A stretch of 42,968 nt of DNA from Deltaproteobacteria bacterium (GTDB lineage: Bacteria > Myxococcota_A > Polyangia > DRWM01 > JAAZOP01): the NCBI GenBank assembly GCA_016218765.1, contig JACRCZ010000037.1, forward strand, positions 1-42,968, in the 5' to 3' direction. The position numbers and the translations under genes are program-made. Shown here one piece after another: positions 22,466-29,486 of the stretch (position 1 is the stretch's first letter; each line of letters begins with the position of its first letter). Under the pieces are notes generated by a model. It was not told where the DNA came from and made no database searches. It saw only the letters and a program-made list of their open reading frames with translations.

Positions 22466-23974
22466 TCAGCCCCGTACGACGCGCCACTCGGTCCCCGAGG
22501 GCGCGTCCATCAGCTCGATTCCCCGCTCCAGCAGCTCGGCGCGCACCCGGTCGGCGGCGGCGAAGTCCTTGGCCCGGCGGGCCGCCGCTCGCCGCGCGAT
22601 CGCCTCGTCCAGCTCCGTCTCGCTCATCCCCACGCGGCGCAGCCCGGTCGTGCCGATCGCCCGCAACGCCTCGTCGGGGTCGCGCTCCAGCACGCCGAGC
22701 ACGGCGCCCGCGTCGGCCAACGCGCCGCGCAGCCGCCGGAACGCGGCCACGCGGTCCGGCGGCGCGTGCTCCTTGCCGCGATCGAGCAGCTCGTTCGCGA
22801 GGCGCTGCAGCCCCGCGAGATGGCCGAGCGCCTCGGCGGCGTTGAGGTCGTCGGCCATCGATGTCCGGAACGATTCCTCGAAGGTCGTGACGGCCCGCGC
22901 CACCGCGTCCGGGAGCCTGCCCTCGCCCTTGGCCTTCGCCGCGAGCTGCGCCTCGGCGCGCGCCAGCCGTCGCAGGACGTCGTAGCCGTACGCCAGCCGG
23001 CGCTCCGCCTCGACGAGCCCGGGGAAGCCGCGCAGCGAGCCGTCGTCCGCCAGGTCGACCTCGAACTGCACCGGGCCGCGGTAGTGCGTCCCGAGCAGGT
23101 ACAGCCGGATGGCCTCGGGGTCGACGGCCTCCGCCGCCTGGCGGATGGTGAAGAAGTTGCCGAGCGACTTGGACATCTTCTCCTTGTTCACGTTGACGAA
23201 GCCGTTGTGCATCCAGCAGCGCACGAACTCCGCGCCCGTGGCGCAGACGCTCTGTGCGATCTCGTTCTCGTGGTGCGGGAAGATGAGGTCCATCCCGCCG
23301 CCGTGGATGTCGAAGCCGTCGCCCAGATACTTGCGGCTCATGGCCGAGCATTCGATGTGCCACCCCGGGCGCCCGGCGCCCCACGGCGACTCCCAGGCCG
23401 GCTCGGCCGGCTTGGCCAGCTTCCACAGGGCGAAGTCCAGCGGATCCTGCTTGCGGTCGTCGACATCGACCCGCGCGCCGGCCTTCATGTCGTCGAGCTG
23501 CCGTCCGGAGAGGCGGCCGTAGCCGTTGTACGAGCGGACGGAGAAGTAGACGCCGTCGTCCAGGACGTAGGCGTGGCCGCGGTCGACCAGCGCCTGCACC
23601 AGCGCGACGATCTCCGGGATGTGGTCGGTGACCCGCGGCGACACGTCCGGCTCCAGCACGCGCAGCCGCGCCATGTCCTCGCGGTACCGTGCGATGTACC
23701 TCTCGGCCAGTTCGCCGGGCGTCGTGCCCGCCTCCGCCGCGCGCCGGATCACCTTGTCGTCGACGTCCGTGTAGTTCCGCACGTAGGTGACCTGGAACCC
23801 GGAGCGGCGCAGGAAACGGACCAGCACGTCGAAGGCGACGTAGGCGCGCGCATGGCCCAGGTGGGCGTCGTCGTACACCGTGGGTCCGCAGACGTAGATC
23901 GCCGCGCGCCCGGGCTCGCGCGTGCGGAAGGGTTCCTTGGATCGGGTCAGCGTGTTATAGAAGCGAATGTCCAT
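22466..23974 (-). CDS. cysS: Cysteinyl-tRNA synthetase
   Basis: A 502-aa class I aminoacyl-tRNA synthetase charging tRNA-Cys. The N-terminus MDIRFYNTLTRSKEPF, CGPTVYDDAHLGHAR (HIGH-type signature with the first zinc-ligand Cys), the zinc-site GWHIECSAMS and HGGGMDLIFPHHENE, and KMSKSLGN are all intact. The C-terminal anticodon-binding DALR-like helical region is complete. The ATG is preceded by GGAGGG at slightly long spacing. It is divergent from hisD with a 109-bp gap and is probably the first gene of the minus-strand run with the J-domain protein and tmk. Confidence 0.97.
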   Translation of the reverse strand: MDIRFYNTLTRSKEPFRTREPGRAAIYVCGPTVYDDAHLGHARAYVAFDVLVRFLRRSGFQVTYVRNYTDVDDKVIRRAAEAGTTPGELAERYIARYREDMARLRVLEPDVSPRVTDHIPEIVALVQALVDRGHAYVLDDGVYFSVRSYNGYGRLSGRQLDDMKAGARVDVDDRKQDPLDFALWKLAKPAEPAWESPWGAGRPGWHIECSAMSRKYLGDGFDIHGGGMDLIFPHHENEIAQSVCATGAEFVRCWMHNGFVNVNKEKMSKSLGNFFTIRQAAEAVDPEAIRLYLLGTHYRGPVQFEVDLADDGSLRGFPGLVEAERRLAYGYDVLRRLARAEAQLAAKAKGEGRLPDAVARAVTTFEESFRTSMADDLNAAEALGHLAGLQRLANELLDRGKEHAPPDRVAAFRRLRGALADAGAVLGVLERDPDEALRAIGTTGLRRVGMSETELDEAIARRAAARRAKDFAAADRVRAELLERGIELMDAPSGTEWRVVRG

Positions 23975-24083
23975 CGGGCCGAGCGCCCTCCTGCGGCACG
24001 CCGGAAACCTAGTCCATCGCGGCGGTGGTTGCCAAGGGCGGGCGGCGGGCGCGACGGCGGCGGCGCACGACGGGAGGGTCGCG

Positions 24084-25364
24084 ATGACGGCGGTGCCGGT
24101 CCTGGAAGTCCCTTCCCCGCAGGCCAAGGAGCTGCTGGCCCGCATCGCGGAGCGCGGCTGGCGCGACCTCGCGGCGTGCGAGGTCGAGGTGCGGGCGATC
24201 GTCGAGGCGGTGCGCGCGCGCGGGGACGAGGCGCTGCGCGAGCTGACCGAGAAGTTCGAGGGGCGCGTGCTGACCGCGATCGAGGTCGCCCGCCCGGCGC
24301 TCGACCGCGCCGTCGAGCGGGTCGCCCCGGAGGTCCGGCAGGCGATCCATCGCACGATCGAGCGCGTACGGTCGTACCATCGCCGGCAGCTCGAGCCCTC
24401 CTGGACCTACCGCGAGGAGGGCATGCTCCTGGGCCAGATCGTGCGTCCCGTGCGGCGCGCCGGCGTCTACGCGCCCGGCGGCACCGCGCGCTACCCATCC
24501 AGCGTGATCATGAACGTCGTCCCGGCGCGCGTCGCCGGCGTCGACGAGGTGCTGCTGGCCACGCCGTCGCCCGGGCCGGAGGTACTCTGCGCCGCCCGCG
24601 CGTCCGGCGTCGACCGCGTCTTCGATCTGGGCGGCGCCCAGGCCATCGCGGCGCTCGCCGTCGGCACCGAGACCGTCCCGCAGGTGGACCTCGTCGTCGG
24701 CCCCGGCAACCGCTGGGTCACCGCCGCCAAGCGCGCGGTCTACGGCGAGGTGGGCATCGATATGCTGGCGGGGCCGAGCGAGATCCTGATCGTGGCCGAC
24801 GGCGGGGCGTCGCCGGAGGTCCTGGCCGCGGACATGATCGCGCAGGCCGAGCACGACGAGCAGTCGACCGCCATCCTGGTCACCGACAACGAGGCGCTCG
24901 CCCGTCGCACCGCCGCGGCGATCGATGAGCAGGTCGAGACGCTGCCGCGCGCGACCATCGCCCGCCGGGCGCTCGAGTCGCGCGGCGCCATCTTCGTCGC
25001 CCGATCGCTCGACGAGGCCGTCGGCATCGCCGACCGCGTCGCGCCCGAACACCTCGTCCTCGCCGTCGCCCAGCCCGACCCGCTCCTGCGCCGCATCCGC
25101 TCCGCCGGCGCCGTGTTCGTCGGCTACGGCACGCCCCAGGTCGTCGGCGACTACGTCGCGGGGCCGAGCCACACCCTGCCCACCGGCGGCGGCGCCCGCT
25201 TCGCCTCCCCGCTCGGCGTCCACACCTTCCTCGCCCGCACCTCCCTGGTGCGCTACGGCGCCGAAGCCCTGCACCGCGACGCGCCCGCGATGCGCGCCTT
25301 CGCCTCCGTCGAGGGCCTGGAAGGCCACTGGCGCAGCGTCGAACGCCGCCTGAAGAGCTCGTAG
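24084..25364 (+). CDS. hisD: Histidinol dehydrogenase
   Basis: A 426-aa enzyme of the last two steps of histidine synthesis (histidinol to histidine, NAD- and zinc-dependent). Diagnostic stretches: RRAGVYAPGGTARYPSSV, FDLGGAQAIAALAVGTE, VVGPGNRWVTAAKR, GPSEILIVAD, the active-site APEHLVL (Glu-His pair) and GPSHTLPTGGGARFASPL. The start ATG has GGGAGGGTCGCG upstream. No other his gene is visible on either side, so the pathway genes are dispersed in this genome, as is common outside enterobacteria. Confidence 0.97.
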   Translation: MTAVPVLEVPSPQAKELLARIAERGWRDLAACEVEVRAIVEAVRARGDEALRELTEKFEGRVLTAIEVARPALDRAVERVAPEVRQAIHRTIERVRSYHRRQLEPSWTYREEGMLLGQIVRPVRRAGVYAPGGTARYPSSVIMNVVPARVAGVDEVLLATPSPGPEVLCAARASGVDRVFDLGGAQAIAALAVGTETVPQVDLVVGPGNRWVTAAKRAVYGEVGIDMLAGPSEILIVADGGASPEVLAADMIAQAEHDEQSTAILVTDNEALARRTAAAIDEQVETLPRATIARRALESRGAIFVARSLDEAVGIADRVAPEHLVLAVAQPDPLLRRIRSAGAVFVGYGTPQVVGDYVAGPSHTLPTGGGARFASPLGVHTFLARTSLVRYGAEALHRDAPAMRAFASVEGLEGHWRSVERRLKSS

Positions 25365-25387
25365 GGCTCCTTCTCCGGACGGGTTCC

Positions 25388-25415
25388 TTGCCACCGCCGC
25401 GCGGTCGCGTATCAT
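25388..25415 (+). promoter_or_regulatory. Probable sigma-70-type promoter for the VWA lipoprotein gene
   Basis: TTGCCA (25388-25393, 5 of 6 consensus) and TATCAT (25410-25415, 5 of 6) are separated by 16 bp. The predicted start site is about 38 bp before the ATG at 25460. It begins 23 bp after the hisD stop. Confidence 0.6.
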
Positions 25416-25459
25416 ACCGGCGGAGCCCGCACCGCCTGGCGGCTCGTGGAGGTAGGACG

Positions 25460-26557
25460 ATGAAGCGGACCCTGCGCCTGGTTCACGCCCCGCTGCTCGC
25501 GCTCGGCTGGTCGCTCGCCGGCTGCTCGCCGGAGGACGGTGATTCGCAGCCCCGCGACGGCGGGGGCGATGGGACGGAGACGGGGAGCTGCGTCTCGACC
25601 GCGCCGTACTGCTCGTCCGACGGCCGCGACCTCCTGCAGTGCAATCCGGCCACGCACCTGGCCGAGGTGCTCCAATCGTGCTGGCCGGAACAGGCCTGCC
25701 GGCTCGGGGCCTGCGTCACATCGGTCTGCCCGCCGGGACAGTCCGAGTGCGTCGACGACGACACGCAGCGACGCTGCGCCGCCGACGGCTCGGCCTGGGA
25801 GCAGACCGATTGCGCCGCCGGCACCCGCTGCGTCTCCGAATCCGGCATGTGCGACGCCCCCTGCCTGCTGCGCATCTTCGTGCTCATCGATCAGTCGGGC
25901 AGCATGTCCGAAACCCCCGCGAGCGGCGGCGCGTCGAAATGGGATCAGGCGCGCACCGCCCTGCACACCATGATGACCAGCACCACGGCGGCCGACATCG
26001 AGTGGGGGATGGGCCTCTTCCCCACCGACGGCAACTGCAGCATTGACGGCATGGTCATCGACCCCGTTCCCACCGCCACCGCCGCCTCCGTCGACGGCTA
26101 CTTCGCATCCCATGGCCCCGACGGCAACACGCCGCTGGCCTTCGCGCTCGAGGCCCTCACCACCGAGACCGAGGCGGGCCTCGACGATCCCGCGTACCAC
26201 AACGCGCTGCTCGTCGTGTCCGACGGCGTCGACACCTGCTACGACGACTGCGCCACCCGCTGCCTGGGCAGCCCCACCCCGTGGCGCTGCATGTTCGAAT
26301 GCGCGGCCGCGGCCGACGCCATCGTCACCGAGTCGCTCGTCGCCAGCACGCTCACGCTGCGCGACGAGCGCCAGGTGCGGACCTTCGTTATCGGCTTCGG
26401 CGAGGGCGTGAGCGAGACCCAGCTCACCGCCATCGCCGAGAACGGCGGCACCGTGCTCGGCCGGTGGATCCCCGCCGGCAACATCGATGACCTCACGGCC
26501 GCGCTGCAGACGATCGTCGATGAGATGTGGGAGTGCAACCCGATCATCATCATCTGA
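25460..26557 (+). CDS. VWA-domain lipoprotein
   Basis: A 365-aa exported lipoprotein with lipobox SLAGC (C22). A Gly/Asp/Thr linker is followed by a small Cys-rich region (about 40-140) with two similar units (SSDGRDLLQCN and VDDDTQRRCAADG), then a von Willebrand A domain to the C-terminus. The MIDAS start is FVLIDQSGSMSET, a threonine-bearing loop GNTPLA occurs mid-domain and LLVVSDGVDTC provides the Asp. Such VWA lipoproteins are frequent in Myxococcota; the MIDAS suggests divalent-metal-dependent binding of a protein partner. The start has GGAGGTAGGACG upstream. It has its own predicted promoter and converges with the small lipoprotein gene at 26579. Function otherwise unknown. Confidence 0.88.
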   Translation: MKRTLRLVHAPLLALGWSLAGCSPEDGDSQPRDGGGDGTETGSCVSTAPYCSSDGRDLLQCNPATHLAEVLQSCWPEQACRLGACVTSVCPPGQSECVDDDTQRRCAADGSAWEQTDCAAGTRCVSESGMCDAPCLLRIFVLIDQSGSMSETPASGGASKWDQARTALHTMMTSTTAADIEWGMGLFPTDGNCSIDGMVIDPVPTATAASVDGYFASHGPDGNTPLAFALEALTTETEAGLDDPAYHNALLVVSDGVDTCYDDCATRCLGSPTPWRCMFECAAAADAIVTESLVASTLTLRDERQVRTFVIGFGEGVSETQLTAIAENGGTVLGRWIPAGNIDDLTAALQTIVDEMWECNPIIII

Positions 26558-26578
26558 TGACCGGGTCCACGCGGAAAC

Positions 26579-26854
26579 CTAGCCGGCCTCGACCTCGAAC
26601 TTCGACAGGCAGCCGTTGGCCTTCTCCAGGATCGACTCCAGCTTCTTCTCGGTCTCCTCGTTCATCTTGTCCAACTCGCTCTCGTACTTCTTCTCGAGCT
26701 TGTTGAACTCCTCGCCCTGCTTCTCCGCGCAGGCCTTGTCCTTGCACTCGCAGGCCGCGTTGCCCCAGGCCTCGATGTCGGCCACCATCCCGCCGCCCTT
26801 CTTGCAGGCACCCAGCGCCAGACCGAGCACGATCAACATCACCGCCGTCCGCAT
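26579..26854 (-). CDS. Small charged coiled-coil lipoprotein
   Basis: A 91-aa lipoprotein precursor: signal peptide MRTAVMLIVLGLALGAC (C17), then KKGGG and a long, highly charged helix rich in Glu and Lys (FNKLEKKYESELDKMNEETE) with heptad-like spacing. Cys residues after the helix start (CECKDKAC) and near the end (NGCLSKF) could form a helical-hairpin disulfide. The chosen ATG has GAAGGAGGGAGCG upstream, a strong site. No family recognised. It is alone between convergent and co-directional neighbours; Lpp-like or adaptor function would be guesswork. Confidence 0.8.
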   Translation of the reverse strand: MRTAVMLIVLGLALGACKKGGGMVADIEAWGNAACECKDKACAEKQGEEFNKLEKKYESELDKMNEETEKKLESILEKANGCLSKFEVEAG

Positions 26855-27003
26855 CGTCGCTCCCTCCTTCGGCCGCGGACACTCTTCCGGAAGCAAACCA
26901 GCCCGACCGTCCATCGGTCGCAGCGCTCCGCTCCGCAGGCCGGGTGCGGAGCTTTGCGCGAGCGCCGCCCGCCGTCAAGCCCCCGTCACTCCCGTCACTC
27001 CCG

Positions 27004-29433
27004 TCACTCGATGATCACGAACTCCGGGCAGATCTCGAAGTCCGCCAGGCACGGAAACGACAACCCCCGCAGCGCCTCGCGCACGCAGCGCTGCAGCTCC
27101 GAGGGGTCGCCATCGCCCGTGCCCCGCACGTCCACCACCGCACCGGACCCGTCCAGCACGATCTCGAAGTCCGTCCCGCCCCAGCCCCCGCGCCGCCCGC
27201 AGGACGCGGTTCGCCCCGCCATCCGCCCGATCTCCTCCTGCGCCCCGCCCTCGATGCCCACGCCGTACGGAGCCGTGCAGGGATACGACTCCCCCGCCGT
27301 CGCCTCGCTCAGCCGCTTCTCGCTCGCGCGCGCCGCCTCCGCGTCGCAGGCCGTCAGCCCGAAGCCGGAGCCCGAGGAGCCCGCCCGGAACTCGAACTGG
27401 TAGACGCGGCCGTCGTCGTGGACGCGGTACGCCCCGCCCGACGCGGGCCACCTCGTCGCGGCCTCCTCCAGCGTCGCCATCACCTCCGGCGTCGCCTCCA
27501 GAACGCCGACCGAACCCGAGAAGCACGGATCCACCTCTCCCACCCGCTGGCGCAACGCCTCGTTGTCCGCCGCGCGACGCTCGTCCGTGCACGGCACCCC
27601 CTCCGTCGCCGCCGCCTCGGGCGTCGCCTCCTCCCCGCCGCCCGCCACGTCCTCCGTCGCCGCCACACGGGTTTCCGGTGCCGCACGTCCCCCGTCCCGG
27701 GCGGCAGACTCGGGCTGCGGCGTCGAGCCCGCCGGCCGCTCCGGGCTGCGGGAGCACGCCGCGCCCCCGGCGAGCAGGCAGAACGAAAGCGCACCGGCCG
27801 CGGCAGCCCGCATCGGCGCGAAAAGCCGCTCGGCGCTCCGTCCCTCCAGCAGCCGCGCCTCCAGCCGTCCGAGCTCCTTCTCCAGCCGCCGTCCCCGCTC
27901 CCCCGTACGCTCCAGCAGCCACGCCGTGGCGTCCTCTTCCCCGCCCCGCAGCGCCAGCGCCAACGCCTCGCGGTACGCCTCGACGTACAACGCGTTCACC
28001 GCGCCGCGGACCCGCTCGATCCGCTCCTCCAGGCCCGGCGGCGTCTTCCGCCCGAGGCGCCGCGACAGCGCGAACGCCAGGTGCGCGTCGTGCGTGCGGT
28101 ACCCGATGCTGTAGTCGGAAAAGACCTCCGCCCGCAGCCGCGTGAAGATCCGCGCGAATCGGTCCACGACCGGGTCGTCGAGCCGGTAGCCCCAGCGCAG
28201 CGGGTTGCCGTCGAGGCGCCCCTCGCGCCGCAGCCGTTCCCACAGCCGCGTGCCGTGGTAGGCCATCATCCGCGTCGCCTCGAACGAGCCCGCCGGGATG
28301 CGGGACAGGAAATTGATGCCCTCCGCGAGCGTCGCGGGGGTCGAGTCGGGATGGACGAGCATGAGGTTGGAAACCGTGACCACCCCGAGCGCGGCCAGCT
28401 CCCGGACCAGCTCCAGCTCCGCGGCCCCGGGGACCCGGCGCCCGTAGCGTCGCGCCTCCCCGGCCGTCGCGAACTCCAGGCCCAGGAACACGCGCACCAG
28501 CCCCGCGGCCGCGAAGGCGCGCGCCACGGCCGGCGTCAGCCGGTCGGCCCGCAGCATTCCGCCGATACCGAGCCGCCCGACGCGGCGTCGCCGCAGCCCC
28601 GCGCGCCACGCCTCCAGGTAGTCCAGCGCCTCGCGCTCCTCGTACGGCAGGAGATGCTCGTCGACGAAGTAGAAGTAGCGCACCCCGCGCCCGCGCCACA
28701 GCTCGGCCATCTCGTCGCACACGTCGTCCAGCGGCCGGCGGCGCACTCCCCCGACGCCGCAGCGCGCCAGCACCTCCGGCGCGAGCCCGGCCCGCCGCCC
28801 CTCTTCCCTCTCCTGCGCCTGGATCGCCGCGGGGCCGCAGTACAGGCAGCGGCCGAGGCATCCCCGGGTCGCGGCGATGTGCGCGGCACGATGCCCCAGG
28901 ATGCGCGGCAGCTCGTCGCGCACTGCACGCAGCCGCAGCGGCGCCTCGTCGGTCACCGGCGCCGGCGGCCCGTCCCCCTCCCGCGTCGTCACCCCGGGGA
29001 CCCCCGCCGCCGTCCCCCCCGCCGCCAGCCTCGCCGCCAGCCCGCACAGCGGCACCTCTCCCGCGAAACGCACGACGCTCCCCAGCCACGCGTACCGCTC
29101 GAGCAGCCAGTGCCGCGCGAGGGTTGCGAACGCCCCGCCGCACGTGACGTGGCCCTGCCGGTCGTGCGCGTGGAGCAGCTCCCCCAGTGCCAGGGGCAGG
29201 AGCGCCGAGCCGCCGTCCGCCAGCGACAGCCCGACCAGACCCGGGGGGCGGGCGAGCAACTCGGCCCCGATGCGCGCGACGTCCGCCGCGCCGTTGAGCA
29301 CGTGCGTCTCCGCCGCGAACCCGGCCGCGCCGAGCGCCGCGCGAAGGTAGCCCAGGCCCAGGTTCTCGTTGTCCGGCAGCCGCCGCCCGACCAGCGCGAC
29401 GCGCATTCCCGCCGCGCCTCCCCGCCTGCTCAT
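27004..29433 (-). CDS. Radical SAM protein whose frame continues into a lipoprotein-like C-terminal segment
   Basis: A single 809-aa open frame. Residues 1-150 look like a B12-binding-type Rossmann fold (MRVALVGRRLPDNENLGLGY, GLVGLSLADGG, HVTCGGAF) but no DxHxxG cobalamin motif is visible. The radical SAM core follows, with cluster motif RGCLGRCLYCG (C192, C196, C199), then helical C-terminal parts to about 540. At residue 541 the frame reads as a new lipoprotein: signal-like MRAAAAGALSFCLLAGGAAC, a Pro/Glu/Ala linker, then a Cys-containing domain with an AgmX/PglI C-terminal-like end (DFEIVLDGSGAVVDV, LQRCVREALRGLSFPC). Either it is a genuine fusion or two genes (27004-27813 and 27814-29433) have lost the separating stop. 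The start at 29433 has GGGGAGGT; the internal ATG at 27813 has no good site. Substrate unknown. Confidence 0.75.
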   Translation of the reverse strand: MSRRGGAAGMRVALVGRRLPDNENLGLGYLRAALGAAGFAAETHVLNGAADVARIGAELLARPPGLVGLSLADGGSALLPLALGELLHAHDRQGHVTCGGAFATLARHWLLERYAWLGSVVRFAGEVPLCGLAARLAAGGTAAGVPGVTTREGDGPPAPVTDEAPLRLRAVRDELPRILGHRAAHIAATRGCLGRCLYCGPAAIQAQEREEGRRAGLAPEVLARCGVGGVRRRPLDDVCDEMAELWRGRGVRYFYFVDEHLLPYEEREALDYLEAWRAGLRRRRVGRLGIGGMLRADRLTPAVARAFAAAGLVRVFLGLEFATAGEARRYGRRVPGAAELELVRELAALGVVTVSNLMLVHPDSTPATLAEGINFLSRIPAGSFEATRMMAYHGTRLWERLRREGRLDGNPLRWGYRLDDPVVDRFARIFTRLRAEVFSDYSIGYRTHDAHLAFALSRRLGRKTPPGLEERIERVRGAVNALYVEAYREALALALRGGEEDATAWLLERTGERGRRLEKELGRLEARLLEGRSAERLFAPMRAAAAGALSFCLLAGGAACSRSPERPAGSTPQPESAARDGGRAAPETRVAATEDVAGGGEEATPEAAATEGVPCTDERRAADNEALRQRVGEVDPCFSGSVGVLEATPEVMATLEEAATRWPASGGAYRVHDDGRVYQFEFRAGSSGSGFGLTACDAEAARASEKRLSEATAGESYPCTAPYGVGIEGGAQEEIGRMAGRTASCGRRGGWGGTDFEIVLDGSGAVVDVRGTGDGDPSELQRCVREALRGLSFPCLADFEICPEFVIIE

Positions 29434-29451
29434 GCCCGCACCTCCCCGCCC

Positions 29452-29476
29452 CTCGACTGTCGACTGTTGACGGTCG
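29452..29476. repeat. GTCGAC-rich short repeat
   Basis: CTCGACTGTCGACTGTTGAC lies in the 53-bp spacer between the radical SAM and MopE-repeat genes. It matches the GTCGAC-rich units at 13170-13197. Confidence 0.5.
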
Positions 29477-29486
29477 GCTCGTCCCC

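Noticed and set aside
16772..24928. A stop-free plus-strand frame of 2718 codons spanning five minus-strand genes
   Set aside because: It is antisense to genes with clear domains (MopE-repeat proteins, tmk, J-domain protein, cysS), has Arg/Ala/Val composition typical of a high-GC shadow frame and no recognisable domain.
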